A DNA stretch of 64,000 nt. It comes from Streptomyces sp. NBC_01216. GTDB lineage: Bacteria > Actinomycetota > Actinomycetes > Streptomycetales > Streptomycetaceae. A program made the translations under genes and the position numbers. The stretch spans positions 1,178,001 to 1,242,000 of the forward strand of contig NZ_CP108677.1 in assembly GCF_035994945.1 (NCBI RefSeq). The letters run 5' to 3'. Every line of letters starts with the position of its first letter. The stretch's first letter is position 1. The notes beneath the pieces are model-generated. The model was not told the origin of the DNA, made no database searches, and was given only the letters and a program-made list of their open reading frames with translations. This document shows, in pieces, positions 46,443 to 53,921 of this stretch.

Positions 46443-46585
46443 GGGAATACCTCCTCCCTCGACATGGTCCAGACCTTTATGGCACCTCGGTGCGCGGGAG
46501 GGCAAGGGGGCGACCCGAGGGTGTTGTCAGTGGGGTGCGCTTCACTGGAGTCGTCACTCTACGTAACCAACCCTGGGAGGGAATC

Positions 46586-47164
46586 GTGACGGAGTGCACG
46601 ACCTATGTGACGCTCGGCGGACTGCGGGAGCGGGGCTGGTCCGATGCGATGGTGCGGGACCTGTTGGGCCAGGCCGACGTCCAGGGGCGGGACCCCCGGC
46701 GGTGGTCGCCCGCGCCGGTCCGCCTCTACCGAGTGTCGCGGGTGGAGGCCGTCGAGCGGACGCCGGAGTTCATGCGGTGCGCGGCGGACTCGGGGCGCAG
46801 GTCGGCCGCCGCGACCGCGGGCGCCGAACGGAGGCGGCGGGCGGTGCTCGCGGCGATCCGGGCACAGCCGATCGACGTGCCCCGGCTGCCCGCCCCGGAG
46901 CTGGAGCGCAGGGCGGTACGTCACCGGCACCTGCTCGGCGCCCGGGCCCCGGGCGGAGTGGCGTCCGGCGCACTGGTGCGGTGGCAGGTCGGCTATCTCC
47001 GTCACGCGCTCTCGCGGTACGAGACGCTGCTCGACGGACTGTACGGGGCGACCGGACGGGCCGAGGCCGAACGCCTCCTGAACAGAAGGCTGTACGAGGC
47101 GATCGCCGAGACCTACCCGGGGCTGACGACGGAGTGCCTGCGCCGGATCGGGAGCGAGCGATGA
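46586..47164 (+). CDS. Conserved Streptomyces protein of unknown function
   Basis: 192 residues, Arg-rich, soluble. The N-terminus TLGGLRERGWSDAMVRDLLG resembles a short helix-turn-helix or DNA-binding module and is followed by YRVSRVEAVERTPEF, a pattern seen in proteins that select nucleic-acid partners. The C-terminal half is helical (YLRHALSRYETLLDGLYG). No family recognised. GGGAGG precedes the GTG start at 46586. Divergent from the FnIII lipoprotein. Confidence 0.72.
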   Translation: MTECTTYVTLGGLRERGWSDAMVRDLLGQADVQGRDPRRWSPAPVRLYRVSRVEAVERTPEFMRCAADSGRRSAAATAGAERRRRAVLAAIRAQPIDVPRLPAPELERRAVRHRHLLGARAPGGVASGALVRWQVGYLRHALSRYETLLDGLYGATGRAEAERLLNRRLYEAIAETYPGLTTECLRRIGSER

Positions 47165-47215
47165 ACAGCGGGCGGCCCTGGGCACCGTGCGCCGTCTGGC
47201 CGGCCCCCGGGCCGG

Positions 47216-47452
47216 TCAGGCACGGCCCGGACCGCATGCCTCCACGGTGCCGGAGCGCCGGGCCGGGCGGGGCGGGGCCCTCCGGAGCCCCGGCGCGGCG
47301 GGGGCCGGAGGGCGGATCCGGCGGCAGGCGGCCGGGACCGGCTCGATCACCCGTGTCCCGAAGCGGGCACGCAGGCACTCGGCCGCTTCGCCGAGCGGCC
47401 CGCCCCCGATGACGACGGCCCGGACCTCGCGGCGTCCGCGGGGACCGGGCCG
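47216..47452 (-). pseudogene. C-terminal remnant of an Asp/Glu (hydantoin/allantoin-type) racemase
   Basis: Directly after the purine permease stop the minus strand reads EVRAVVIGGGPLGEAAECL and then RARFGTRVIEPVPAACRRI. This is the conserved C-terminal substrate-binding end of Asp/Glu/hydantoin racemase-family proteins. The N-terminal ~170 residues and any start codon are missing, and downstream the frame drifts into Pro/Arg-rich sequence. The deletion joins the permease 3' end to the racemase tail. Confidence 0.72.
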
Positions 47453-47474
47453 GCGGGGGCCGGGTGTGGCGTGC

Positions 47475-48929
47475 TCAGTGGACGTGCGCCGCCTTCCCCG
47501 TCCGGGCGCCGGAAATCTCCTCACCGGGCTCCATGGGCGCGGTGACCATGTCGTCGTCCCGGCCGCGCCCCAGGTGGTTGAAGACCAGGTTCAGCAGCAC
47601 GGCGGCGACACAGCCGGTGGAGATACCCGAGTCCAGGATGATCTTCGCGGTCTCCGGGAACGCGTGGTAGAACTCCGGCTCCGCGATCGGGATGATGCCG
47701 ACGGCCAGCGACACCGCCACGATCAGCACGTTGTTGTCCTTCTCCAAGCCCGCCTTCACCAGCGTCTGGATGCCGCTGGCGGCGACGGAACCGAAGAGGA
47801 CGACGCCCGCGCCGCCCAGCACCGGCCGTGGGACGACGGAGATGAGCGAGGCGGCGATGGGCGACAGGCCCATCAGGACGAGGAATCCTCCACCGCACGC
47901 CACCACGAAGCGGCTGCGGATCCTCGTCATCGCCACCAGGCCGATGTTCTGCGCGAAAGCGCTGCACATGAAGCCGTTGAAGAGCGGGCTGAGAGCCGAA
48001 CCGAGGGTGTCGGCCCGCAGCCCGGCCGCGATCGTCCGCTCGTCCGCCGGCCGTTCCACGATCTCGCCGAGGGCCAGCATGTCCGCGGTCGACTCGGTCA
48101 TCGACACCAGCATGACCACGCACATGGAGACGATCGCGGCGAGTGCGAACCGGGGCGCGCCGAAGTGGAACGGGCTCGGGAAGCCCACGACGGCCGCCTC
48201 GGTCACCGGGCTGAAGTCCGTCACGCCGAAGGGGACGGCTATCAGCGTGCCGACGGCCAGGCCGACGAGCACGGCGATCTGCTTGAGGAAGCCGCGGGTG
48301 AAGCGTCGCAGCACCAGGACCACGACGAGGGTGAGGGCTGCGAGGGTGAGGAAGGTGGTGGAACCGTAGTCCTCCGCCCGGGGGTCGGGCCCCTGGGCCC
48401 AGCCGAAGGCGACCGGCAGCAGCGAGACGCCGATGAGGGTGATCACGGTGCCGGTGACGACCGGCGGGAAGAAGCGGACCAGCTTCGAGAAGTAGGGAGC
48501 GGCGACGAAGCCGAGCATCCCGGCGACGATGATCGCCCCGAAGATGATCGGCAGGGCGTCGGACTTGTCGTCCGTGGTGTCGACGATCGCGAGCATCGGG
48601 GCGACGCCGGCGAAGGTCACTCCGTTGACGAAGGGAAGCCGGGCGCCGATCTTCCAGATCCCGAGTGTCTGGAGGAAGGTGGCGAGTCCGGCGGTGAAGA
48701 GGCTGGCTCCGGTGAGGAAGGTCAGTTCGGTGCCGGAGAGCCCGACGGCCGATCCGACGATCAACGGCGGGGCCACCACCCCCGCGTACATGGCGGCCAC
48801 GTGCTGGAGGCCGCTGGTGAACATCTTCAGGGGCGGCAGCGTCTCGTCGACCGGATGCTCCCGGTCCTCGGAGTCGGCGGCGGCGCTTTCATCGTGAGCA
48901 TCATTGCGAAACCTGGGCTGGGTGGCCAC
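47475..48929 (-). CDS. Purine (xanthine/uric acid) permease, NCS2 family
   Basis: 484 residues with about 12-14 helices. NCS2 motif and transport residues appear in MTESTADMLALGEI, QNIGLVAMTRIRSRFV and GVTFAGVAPMLAIV; the N-terminal HVAAMYAGVVAPPLIVGSA is typical of XanQ/UacT-type transporters. Symports xanthine or urate with protons. The GTG at 48929 has GGAGG 9 nt upstream; a longer reading to 49172 has no such support. It follows the guanine deaminase gene on the same strand, after a hairpin. Confidence 0.93.
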   Translation of the reverse strand: MATQPRFRNDAHDESAAADSEDREHPVDETLPPLKMFTSGLQHVAAMYAGVVAPPLIVGSAVGLSGTELTFLTGASLFTAGLATFLQTLGIWKIGARLPFVNGVTFAGVAPMLAIVDTTDDKSDALPIIFGAIIVAGMLGFVAAPYFSKLVRFFPPVVTGTVITLIGVSLLPVAFGWAQGPDPRAEDYGSTTFLTLAALTLVVVLVLRRFTRGFLKQIAVLVGLAVGTLIAVPFGVTDFSPVTEAAVVGFPSPFHFGAPRFALAAIVSMCVVMLVSMTESTADMLALGEIVERPADERTIAAGLRADTLGSALSPLFNGFMCSAFAQNIGLVAMTRIRSRFVVACGGGFLVLMGLSPIAASLISVVPRPVLGGAGVVLFGSVAASGIQTLVKAGLEKDNNVLIVAVSLAVGIIPIAEPEFYHAFPETAKIILDSGISTGCVAAVLLNLVFNHLGRGRDDDMVTAPMEPGEEISGARTGKAAHVH

Positions 48930-49238
48930 GGGCGGTTCCTCCGGTCGGTTACACGTCGGCGGTGACGCGGATGTCAGGGAGGTGGTGCAAAGTGGTGCGA
49001 TCGTGCGCCTCACGACGTGCGGCTCATGAGGAGGTGCGGGCCTGCGTGGTGGGGGGTCCGGTCGCGCGGCGCGAGGTGCCGTGCCGGGTGTCCCGGGAGG
49101 AGGACGTCGATCACCGTCCGGGGGGCGCCTGTGCGTGGTGTTCGTACGGGCGCCCCCCGGTCCGGCTGCCACGGACCCCGCTCGGGTCCGCGGCGTCCGA
49201 CCGAGGGCCGTCCCCCTCGGTCGGACGTGGTGGGGAGG
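48930..49238. other. 309-nt gap upstream of the purine permease
   Basis: Holds the terminator-like hairpin of the deaminase gene (49194-49226) and presumably the permease promoter. Neither the TTCAAC motif nor the paired AllR-type boxes is visible here, so the permease may depend on read-through or a different regulator. Confidence 0.5.
49194..49226 (-). terminator. Hairpin after the guanine deaminase gene
   Basis: CGTCCGACCGAGGG (49194-49207) pairs with CCCTCGGTCGGACG (49213-49226), 14-bp stem, 13 nt after the stop codon. Confidence 0.68.
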
Positions 49239-50627
49239 TCAGCCCTGGGCCGCGATGCGGGCCAGACGCTGTGCCTCGGCGCGCGCGTCACGCGCGATCG
49301 CCTCTTCGTCGGCGAGGAGCAGGCGGTTGTTCTCGACGATCTGCCGGCCGTTGACGAACGAGGCGGTCACGGGGGCGGCGGCCCCGAACACGATCGCGGT
49401 GACCGGGTCGGCGATCGAGGAATGGCCGAGGCCGTCGATCTTCCAGAGGACGAAGTCCGCGAGCTTGCCGGCCTCCAGCGAGCCGATCGAGTCGGCGCGG
49501 CCGAGGACCTGGGCGCCCCCGTACGTGCCGAGACGCAGGGCCTGACGGGCGTTGAGCGCGGCCTCGCGGTGGGCGCCGAGCCGGTTGATGAGCAGCGCGT
49601 TGCGCAGTTCGGTGTGCAGTTCGCCCGACTCGTTGGAGGCGGTGCCGTCCACGCCGAGGCCGACCGGGACGCCCGCCCTGAGCATGTCGGGGACCCGGGC
49701 GATACCGGCGGCGAGGCGCGCGTTGGAGGAGGGGCAGTGGGCCACACCGGTCTTCGTCCGGGCGAAGGCGGCGATGTCGGAGTCGTTCATGTGGACGCAG
49801 TGCGCCATCCACACGTCCTCGCCGAGGAAGCCGGTCGACTCGAAGTAGTCCGTGGGGCCCATGCCGAAGAGCTCGTGGCAGAACTTCTCCTCCTCCACGG
49901 TCTCCGAGCCGTGCGTGTGCATCCGCACGCCGAGACGGCGGCCGAGGGCCGCGCCCTCCCGCAGCAGGTCGGTGGAGATGGAGAACGGGGAGCAGGGGGC
50001 GACGGCGACCTGGGTCATGGCGTCGAAGGAGCCGTCGTGGTGCTTCCGGACCGTCTCCTCGGTCGCGGCGAGCGCGCCCTCGGTGGTCTCGACGGCGAAG
50101 TCCGGCGGCAGACCGCCGTCCTTCTCGCTGCGGTCCATCGAGCCGCGGGCGAGGGTGAAGCGGACACCCATGTCGGAGGCCGCCCCGATGATGGCACCGG
50201 ACAGGTCGCCGGAGCCCTTCGGGTAGACGTAGTGGTGGTCCATGGCGGTGGTGACACCGCCGCGGGCCATCATGGCCAGCGACCCCTGGGCGGCGACGCG
50301 GACCATCGCCTCGTCGATACGGGCCCAGGTCGGGTAGAGCGCGACCAGCCAGTCGAAGAGGTTGTGATCGGTGGCCAGGCCCCGGGTGATCCACTGGTAG
50401 AAGTGGTGGTGGGTGTTGACCAGGCCGGGCGTCACCAGGTGACCGGTGGCGTCGATCCGGCGGACCACGTTCTCCAGCCCTTCGGGCGCCTTGCCGGCGC
50501 CGATGGACTCGATCCGGTTGCCGGCGACGACGAGGTACCCGGAGGCGTACTCGGTGTCGTCGGCGTCCACGGTGGCGATCGCGCAGTTCTCGATGACGAT
50601 GCGCTGGGGTGCCGAAGGTGCTGCCAT
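49239..50627 (-). CDS. 8-oxoguanine/guanine deaminase (amidohydrolase)
   Basis: 462 residues of the ATZ/TRZ-chlorohydrolase-like amidohydrolases. Zinc site: THHH at 72-75 (LVNTHHHFYQW), MHTHGSETVEEE, WMAHCVHMND, and GLGVDGTASNESGEL with the catalytic Asp. NTHHHFYQW is characteristic of the 8-oxoguanine deaminase group, but guanine deamination to xanthine fits the purine-degradation context equally. The ATG at 50627 has GAAGGA upstream. It lies between a permease relic and the active permease. Confidence 0.88.
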   Translation of the reverse strand: MAAPSAPQRIVIENCAIATVDADDTEYASGYLVVAGNRIESIGAGKAPEGLENVVRRIDATGHLVTPGLVNTHHHFYQWITRGLATDHNLFDWLVALYPTWARIDEAMVRVAAQGSLAMMARGGVTTAMDHHYVYPKGSGDLSGAIIGAASDMGVRFTLARGSMDRSEKDGGLPPDFAVETTEGALAATEETVRKHHDGSFDAMTQVAVAPCSPFSISTDLLREGAALGRRLGVRMHTHGSETVEEEKFCHELFGMGPTDYFESTGFLGEDVWMAHCVHMNDSDIAAFARTKTGVAHCPSSNARLAAGIARVPDMLRAGVPVGLGVDGTASNESGELHTELRNALLINRLGAHREAALNARQALRLGTYGGAQVLGRADSIGSLEAGKLADFVLWKIDGLGHSSIADPVTAIVFGAAAPVTASFVNGRQIVENNRLLLADEEAIARDARAEAQRLARIAAQG

Positions 50628-50675
50628 GGCGGTGGTTCCTTCATTCCTCTTCGGTGGTGTGGGCACGGCAGGACC

Positions 50676-50951
50676 CTAGGAGGATTTGAGTGCCGGGGCC
50701 TGGTGGCGGCTCCGGGTGCCGAGATGGTGGAAGAACAGGTCGAGCAGGACGGCGACGAGCGCGCCCGCGCTGGTGCCGGCTCTGAGGGTCCGTCCGTCGG
50801 TGCGGCGTCCGCGGATCTCGCCGAGGGCGAGCGTGCCGGCGCTGGACTCGGTCATCACGACCAGCACCACATCCACGGGGTGGACCGGGGCCCCCGCGGG
50901 GTCGGAACACGGACCTTCGGTGGATGCCGGCCCCGTCGCAGGCTGTGCCAT
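50676..50951 (-). pseudogene. NCS2 purine permease relic with large in-frame internal deletion
   Basis: 91 codons with an intact ATG, GGAGGG ribosome site and stop. The readable part VVMTESSAGTLALGEI matches MTESTADMLALGEI of the neighbouring permease, continues GRRTDGRTLRAGTSAG like ADERTIAAGLRAD, and then jumps directly to LVAVLLDLFFHHLG, which matches the permease C-terminus VAAVLLNLVFNHLG. About 180 internal residues and the N-terminal ~240 are gone. It is a former second permease gene between uricase and the deaminase; whether the short product is still made is unknown. Confidence 0.82.
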
Positions 50952-51019
50952 GGTGGATTCCCTCCGGACTGGTGGCGGCCCCGCCCGACTGCGGGCGGGC
51001 GGGGCCGCGCTCAGGGCCG

Positions 51020-51061
51020 CTGAGAGCCTGTCGGGTGGCCTTCGACCGACGGGGCTCTCAG
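51020..51061 (+). repeat. Dispersed 3'-end palindrome, copy 7
   Basis: Arms GAGAGCCTGTCGG and CCGACGGGGCTCTC with one extra base flank the conserved GTGGCCTTCG loop. The uricase stop codon (51058-51060) lies inside the right arm. Confidence 0.87.
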
Positions 51062-51981
51062 AGGTTGGTCATGTCGACCGGGATGTGCGCCGTGGCTCCG
51101 TCACGCAGCACGGTGGCCTCGATGAGCCCGTACATGCGGTCGGCGGCGTAGTAGACCTCGTTGTCGTTCTTGAGCCCGAAGGGCTCCAGGTCGACGAGGA
51201 AGTGGTGCTTGTTCGGGAGCGAGAAGCGGACCTCGTCGATCTCCGAACGGTGGTTGATGATGCGCGAGGCCATCTGGTAGAGCGTCTGCTGCAGCGAGAG
51301 GGAGTACGTTTCGGCGAATGCCTGCAGCATGTGCTTCCTGGTCTCGGCGTACGACTTCTCCCAGTTGGGCATCCGCTGGTCGTCGTCGGTCCAGTTGAAG
51401 CGCCACAGGCCGGAGACCTGGGTGGCCAGAATGCGGTCGTACGCCTCCTGGAGCGTGGTGTACTTGTCCTTGATGTAGCCCCAGAACTCCGAGTTGGTGG
51501 AGTTCATGACGACGAGGTCCTTGAGGCCGGAGATGACCTCCCACTTCTCGCCGTCGTAGGTGATCTGGCTGACCCGCGTCTCCTGGCCCTTACGGACGAA
51601 GGAGTGGTTGACCTCGTCGGAGCCGATGAACCGGGAGTTGGAGTCCGAGGAGGCGATCCGCTCCCAGGAGTACTCCTCGATCCTGATCCGGGCCCGGTGG
51701 ATGGGCTCCTGGCTGGTCACGAAGTGGCGGGCCAGGTGGATGCCGAATTGTTCGGCCGACGCGATCCCGTGTTCCTTGGCGAAGGCGAACACGGTGTTCT
51801 TGGTCGTGTCGGTCGGCAGGCAGTGGGCGTTGGAGCCCGAGAGGTGGACGTCGTCGAGGTCGCCGGAGAGCGCGACGGAGACGTTCAGGTCCTTGATGTG
51901 GTGGGTGTCGCCGTCCCGCGTGATCTTGACGACGCGGTTCTCTGCTTTGCCGTACTGGTTCTGGCCGAGAATCGTGGGCAT
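51058..51981 (-). CDS. uox: Urate oxidase (uricase)
   Basis: 307 residues. Cofactor-free urate oxidase with the catalytic lysine K11 (NQYGKAENR) and threonine T57 in LPTDTTKNTVF, plus NKHHFLVDLEPFGL near the C-terminus (the conserved His). Oxidises urate to 5-hydroxyisourate and H2O2. It starts 5 nt after the HIU hydrolase stop, and GAGGGAG precedes the ATG. The peroxide produced gives a functional reason for the catalase gene that carries the same upstream motif. Confidence 0.96.
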   Translation of the reverse strand: MPTILGQNQYGKAENRVVKITRDGDTHHIKDLNVSVALSGDLDDVHLSGSNAHCLPTDTTKNTVFAFAKEHGIASAEQFGIHLARHFVTSQEPIHRARIRIEEYSWERIASSDSNSRFIGSDEVNHSFVRKGQETRVSQITYDGEKWEVISGLKDLVVMNSTNSEFWGYIKDKYTTLQEAYDRILATQVSGLWRFNWTDDDQRMPNWEKSYAETRKHMLQAFAETYSLSLQQTLYQMASRIINHRSEIDEVRFSLPNKHHFLVDLEPFGLKNDNEVYYAADRMYGLIEATVLRDGATAHIPVDMTNL

Positions 51982-51986
51982 GTCTG

Positions 51987-52376
51987 CTAGCTCCCTCGGT
52001 ATACGGAGTAGCCGAACGGGTTGAGCAGCAGCGGTACGTGGTAGTGCTCGCCCGGTGTGACGGCGAACGTGATCGCCACCTCCGGGAAGAACGCACCGCT
52101 GTCCCTTACGCGGGGGGCGTCCTGCTGCGCCTCGGCTTGCTTCTTGGAGAAGTACGCCTCGGTATCGAAGTCGAGACGTACGTGGGTGGTGCCTTCCGGC
52201 AGCGCCGGAAGGTCCTTGCAACGCCCGTCCAGGTCGGTGGCCGAGCCGCCCAGCGTGACCCAGGCCGCGTCGGAGCCGGCCCGGGCCGCGAGCGTGACGG
52301 CCACGGCTCCGGCCGGTCGTCCGACGCTGGTGTCCAGGATGTGGGTGGACACCGATGCGGTGGTGTCGGTGCTCAT
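51987..52376 (-). CDS. 5-Hydroxyisourate hydrolase (transthyretin-like)
   Basis: 129 residues. N-terminal THILDTSVGRPA and the C-terminal tetrapeptide YRGS, which distinguishes HIU hydrolases from transthyretins, are both present; catalytic His H12 and EHYHVPLLLNPFGY are visible. Hydrolyses 5-hydroxyisourate to OHCU, the second step after uricase. Its ATG overlaps the OHCU decarboxylase stop (ATGA). Confidence 0.95.
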   Translation of the reverse strand: MSTDTTASVSTHILDTSVGRPAGAVAVTLAARAGSDAAWVTLGGSATDLDGRCKDLPALPEGTTHVRLDFDTEAYFSKKQAEAQQDAPRVRDSGAFFPEVAITFAVTPGEHYHVPLLLNPFGYSVYRGS

Positions 52377-52888
52377 GCGGCGCTCTCTTCCTCTACGAGA
52401 CGGCTCAGGCGGATGCGGTTGATCTTGCCCAGTTCGGTGCGGACGATCTCCCGCTCCTGTTCGGGCGAGTGCGCGATCCGTTCCCGGACCGCGTCGCGCA
52501 TCTGCTCCCCGGTCCGGCCGGTGGCACAGATCAGGAAGACGTGCCCGAACCTCTCCTGGTAGGCCAGGTTGAGTTCGAGCATCTCGGCTCTGAGCGCGTC
52601 GGAGGCGCCGGCCATCCCGCTCTGCTCGCGGGAGGAGGTCGGGTCCCCTGCCTTCGGACGACCGATCGGCGGGTGGCCCGCCATCGCCTCGGCCAGGTCC
52701 TCGACGGTCAGCTCGGCCATGGCGGCGTCGCTTGCGAGGAAGAGGGCTTCGGCGGTGGCGTACGGGCGCTGGGCGAGAATCCTGCTCCCCCACGCCGAAC
52801 TGGAACACACCTCGTGGAGGGCGGCGACGGTGTCGCCGTCCGCCGAGGTGTTGAAGCGGGCGAGGCCCGGTGTCGTACCTGAAGTCAC
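52373..52888 (-). CDS. OHCU decarboxylase (2-oxo-4-hydroxy-4-carboxy-5-ureidoimidazoline decarboxylase)
   Basis: 171 residues, all-helical family. Catalytic H72 in MAGHPPIGRP, E88 in SSREQSGM, and FGHVFLICATGRT with the conserved Arg. Decarboxylates OHCU stereospecifically to S-allantoin. First gene of the OHCU-HIUase-uricase operon. GGAGG precedes the GTG at 52888. Its promoter region carries the TTCAAC palindrome. Confidence 0.94.
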   Translation of the reverse strand: MTSGTTPGLARFNTSADGDTVAALHEVCSSSAWGSRILAQRPYATAEALFLASDAAMAELTVEDLAEAMAGHPPIGRPKAGDPTSSREQSGMAGASDALRAEMLELNLAYQERFGHVFLICATGRTGEQMRDAVRERIAHSPEQEREIVRTELGKINRIRLSRLVEEESAA

Positions 52889-52937
52889 GGGAAGCCTCCG
52901 TGGCTGTTTTTCGCTGTGCGTCGGACGGGCTGCGGAT

Positions 52938-52966
52938 AGCTAACGCCCTCCACCACACAACGTCAA
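52938..52966 (-). promoter_or_regulatory. Predicted promoter of the uricase operon
   Basis: On the minus strand TTGACG (52966-52961), 17-bp spacer, TTAGCT (52943-52938). The -35 overlaps the downstream half of the TTCAAC palindrome. Start codon 50 nt downstream of the -10. Confidence 0.6.
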
Positions 52967-52978
52967 CACTTTGTTGAA
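52962..52978. promoter_or_regulatory. TTCAAC-N5-GTTGAC palindrome upstream of the uricase operon
   Basis: On the plus strand GTCAAC-ACTTT-GTTGAA; minus-strand reading TTCAAC-AAAGT-GTTGAC. It lies 74 nt before the OHCU decarboxylase start, between that gene and the terminator of the HTH operon. Confidence 0.7.
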
Positions 52979-52994
52979 AAGTCGGCCGACAGGA

Positions 52995-53026
52995 GAGCCG
53001 TCGTCCCGACATCCGGACGACGGCTC
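52995..53026 (-). terminator. Hairpin ending the HTH operon
   Basis: GAGCCGTCGTCC (52995-53006) pairs with GGACGACGGCTC (53015-53026). It lies 109 nt after the HTH gene stop and just before the uricase-operon promoter, so the two operons are separate. Confidence 0.65.
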
Positions 53027-53134
53027 GTGGCCCCCGTGATCAACCAGTGCCGCATCAGGCGATGTTCGCCCGTCGAGGAGCGGCGTCCGGTGCACTGGAC
53101 CGCAAGGCGCCGGATTCACCTCATTGACGCGGCA

Positions 53135-53533
53135 CTAGCCGTTCTCGGCGGCCTTTTCCCTGCTCAGAGCGGTCTCCCTGTTCAGGTAGTTGTACACGGT
53201 GAAGCGGCTGACACCCAGCGCTCCGGCCACCGTCTCCACCCCGTGTCGCACCGAGAAGGCGCCGCGCGCCTCCAGGGTCCGCACGGCCTCCTGCTTCGTC
53301 TTACGGTCGAGCTCGGACAGCGGCCTCCCGTGCCGACGCTCCATCGCGGCCAGGATGTGGTCCAGGGACTCGGAGAGCTGCGGCAGCCGCACGGCGCACA
53401 CATCCTCCCCCTCCCAGGCGAGGACCACGTCTTCGGCCCCGGCCTGACCAGGGCCGAGTATCTCGGCGCCCATCGCGTCGACCAGCGGCTTCACCGCGGC
53501 GACCAGCGGGTGCCCCAGGGGCTGCTCGGTCAC
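53135..53533 (-). CDS. Helix-turn-helix protein (HTH_22/YheO-like C-terminal type), candidate purine regulator
   Basis: 132 residues. The C-terminal HTH (~98-119) reads GVETVAGALGVSRFTVYNYL, preceded by LDRKTKQEAVRTLEARGAFS, a layout seen at the end of DauR/YheO-type regulators. The N-terminal ~65 residues (AAVKPLVDAMGAEIL ... VCAVRLPQLSESLDH) replace their PAS domain and could bind a ligand. The GTG overlaps the preceding gene stop (GTGA). Placed directly upstream of the uricase operon, it is a candidate for binding the TTCAAC motif; nothing in the sequence proves this. Confidence 0.82.
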   Translation of the reverse strand: MTEQPLGHPLVAAVKPLVDAMGAEILGPGQAGAEDVVLAWEGEDVCAVRLPQLSESLDHILAAMERRHGRPLSELDRKTKQEAVRTLEARGAFSVRHGVETVAGALGVSRFTVYNYLNRETALSREKAAENG

Positions 53534-53784
53534 TTCCGACCCTCCCCGACCACGTTGACCTGGAGCGAGACGCGGGTGGCACCCGCCGCCAGAGACCTGC
53601 GCAGCAGCGCGTCCACGGCCGTCAGCACCGCGTCGGCGCCGCCTTCCGCCGTGTTGCCGAAGGGGCCGACGTCCACGGCGTCCAGCTCGGCCGCCTGGAT
53701 GACCTCACGGGCCACGACCGCGTGCGCCGGCGCCTCGTCGAGGTCGAACGGCTCGGTCGTGAACTCCACTCTCAAACGCTCCAT
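53530..53784 (-). CDS. Thiamine-binding/MTH1187-YkoF-like small protein
   Basis: 84 residues. The sequence LRVEFTTEPF ... DAVDVGPFGNTAEGGADAVL and GATRVSLQVNVVGEG follows the ferredoxin-like MTH1187/YkoF fold (DUF77) known to bind thiamine pyrimidines and possibly other heterocycles. It is the first gene of a two-gene operon with the HTH protein (overlapping GTGA), so it may bind a small-molecule signal for that regulator. This is inference. It is divergent from hyi. Confidence 0.7.
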   Translation of the reverse strand: MERLRVEFTTEPFDLDEAPAHAVVAREVIQAAELDAVDVGPFGNTAEGGADAVLTAVDALLRRSLAAGATRVSLQVNVVGEGRK

Positions 53785-53841
53785 GCCCCCACGCTACTGG
53801 CCCGGTACCAGCCCGCGGCAGCCCCGGCCCGACGAACCCCC

Positions 53842-53871
53842 TTGACAAGCGAGCCGCTCGACTTGCAGCAT
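53842..53871 (+). promoter_or_regulatory. Predicted hyi promoter
   Basis: TTGACA (53842-53847), 18-bp spacer, CAGCAT (53866-53871). The first AllR-type box begins at 53870, overlapping the end of the -10, so an occupied box would block initiation. Confidence 0.55.
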
Positions 53872-53907
53872 TCCGTCAGACAGAAACTTACTTCCGCGAT
53901 ACGGAAG
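53870..53907. promoter_or_regulatory. Paired AllR-type boxes upstream of hyi
   Basis: Box 1 ATTCCG-TCAGA-CAGAAA (53870-53886) and box 2 CTTCCG-CGATA-CGGAAG (53891-53907, a perfect palindrome), 21 bp apart. Box 2 ends 14 nt before the start codon and overlaps the ribosome site. Confidence 0.75.
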
Positions 53908-53921
53908 GAGCGCCGCCCCTC

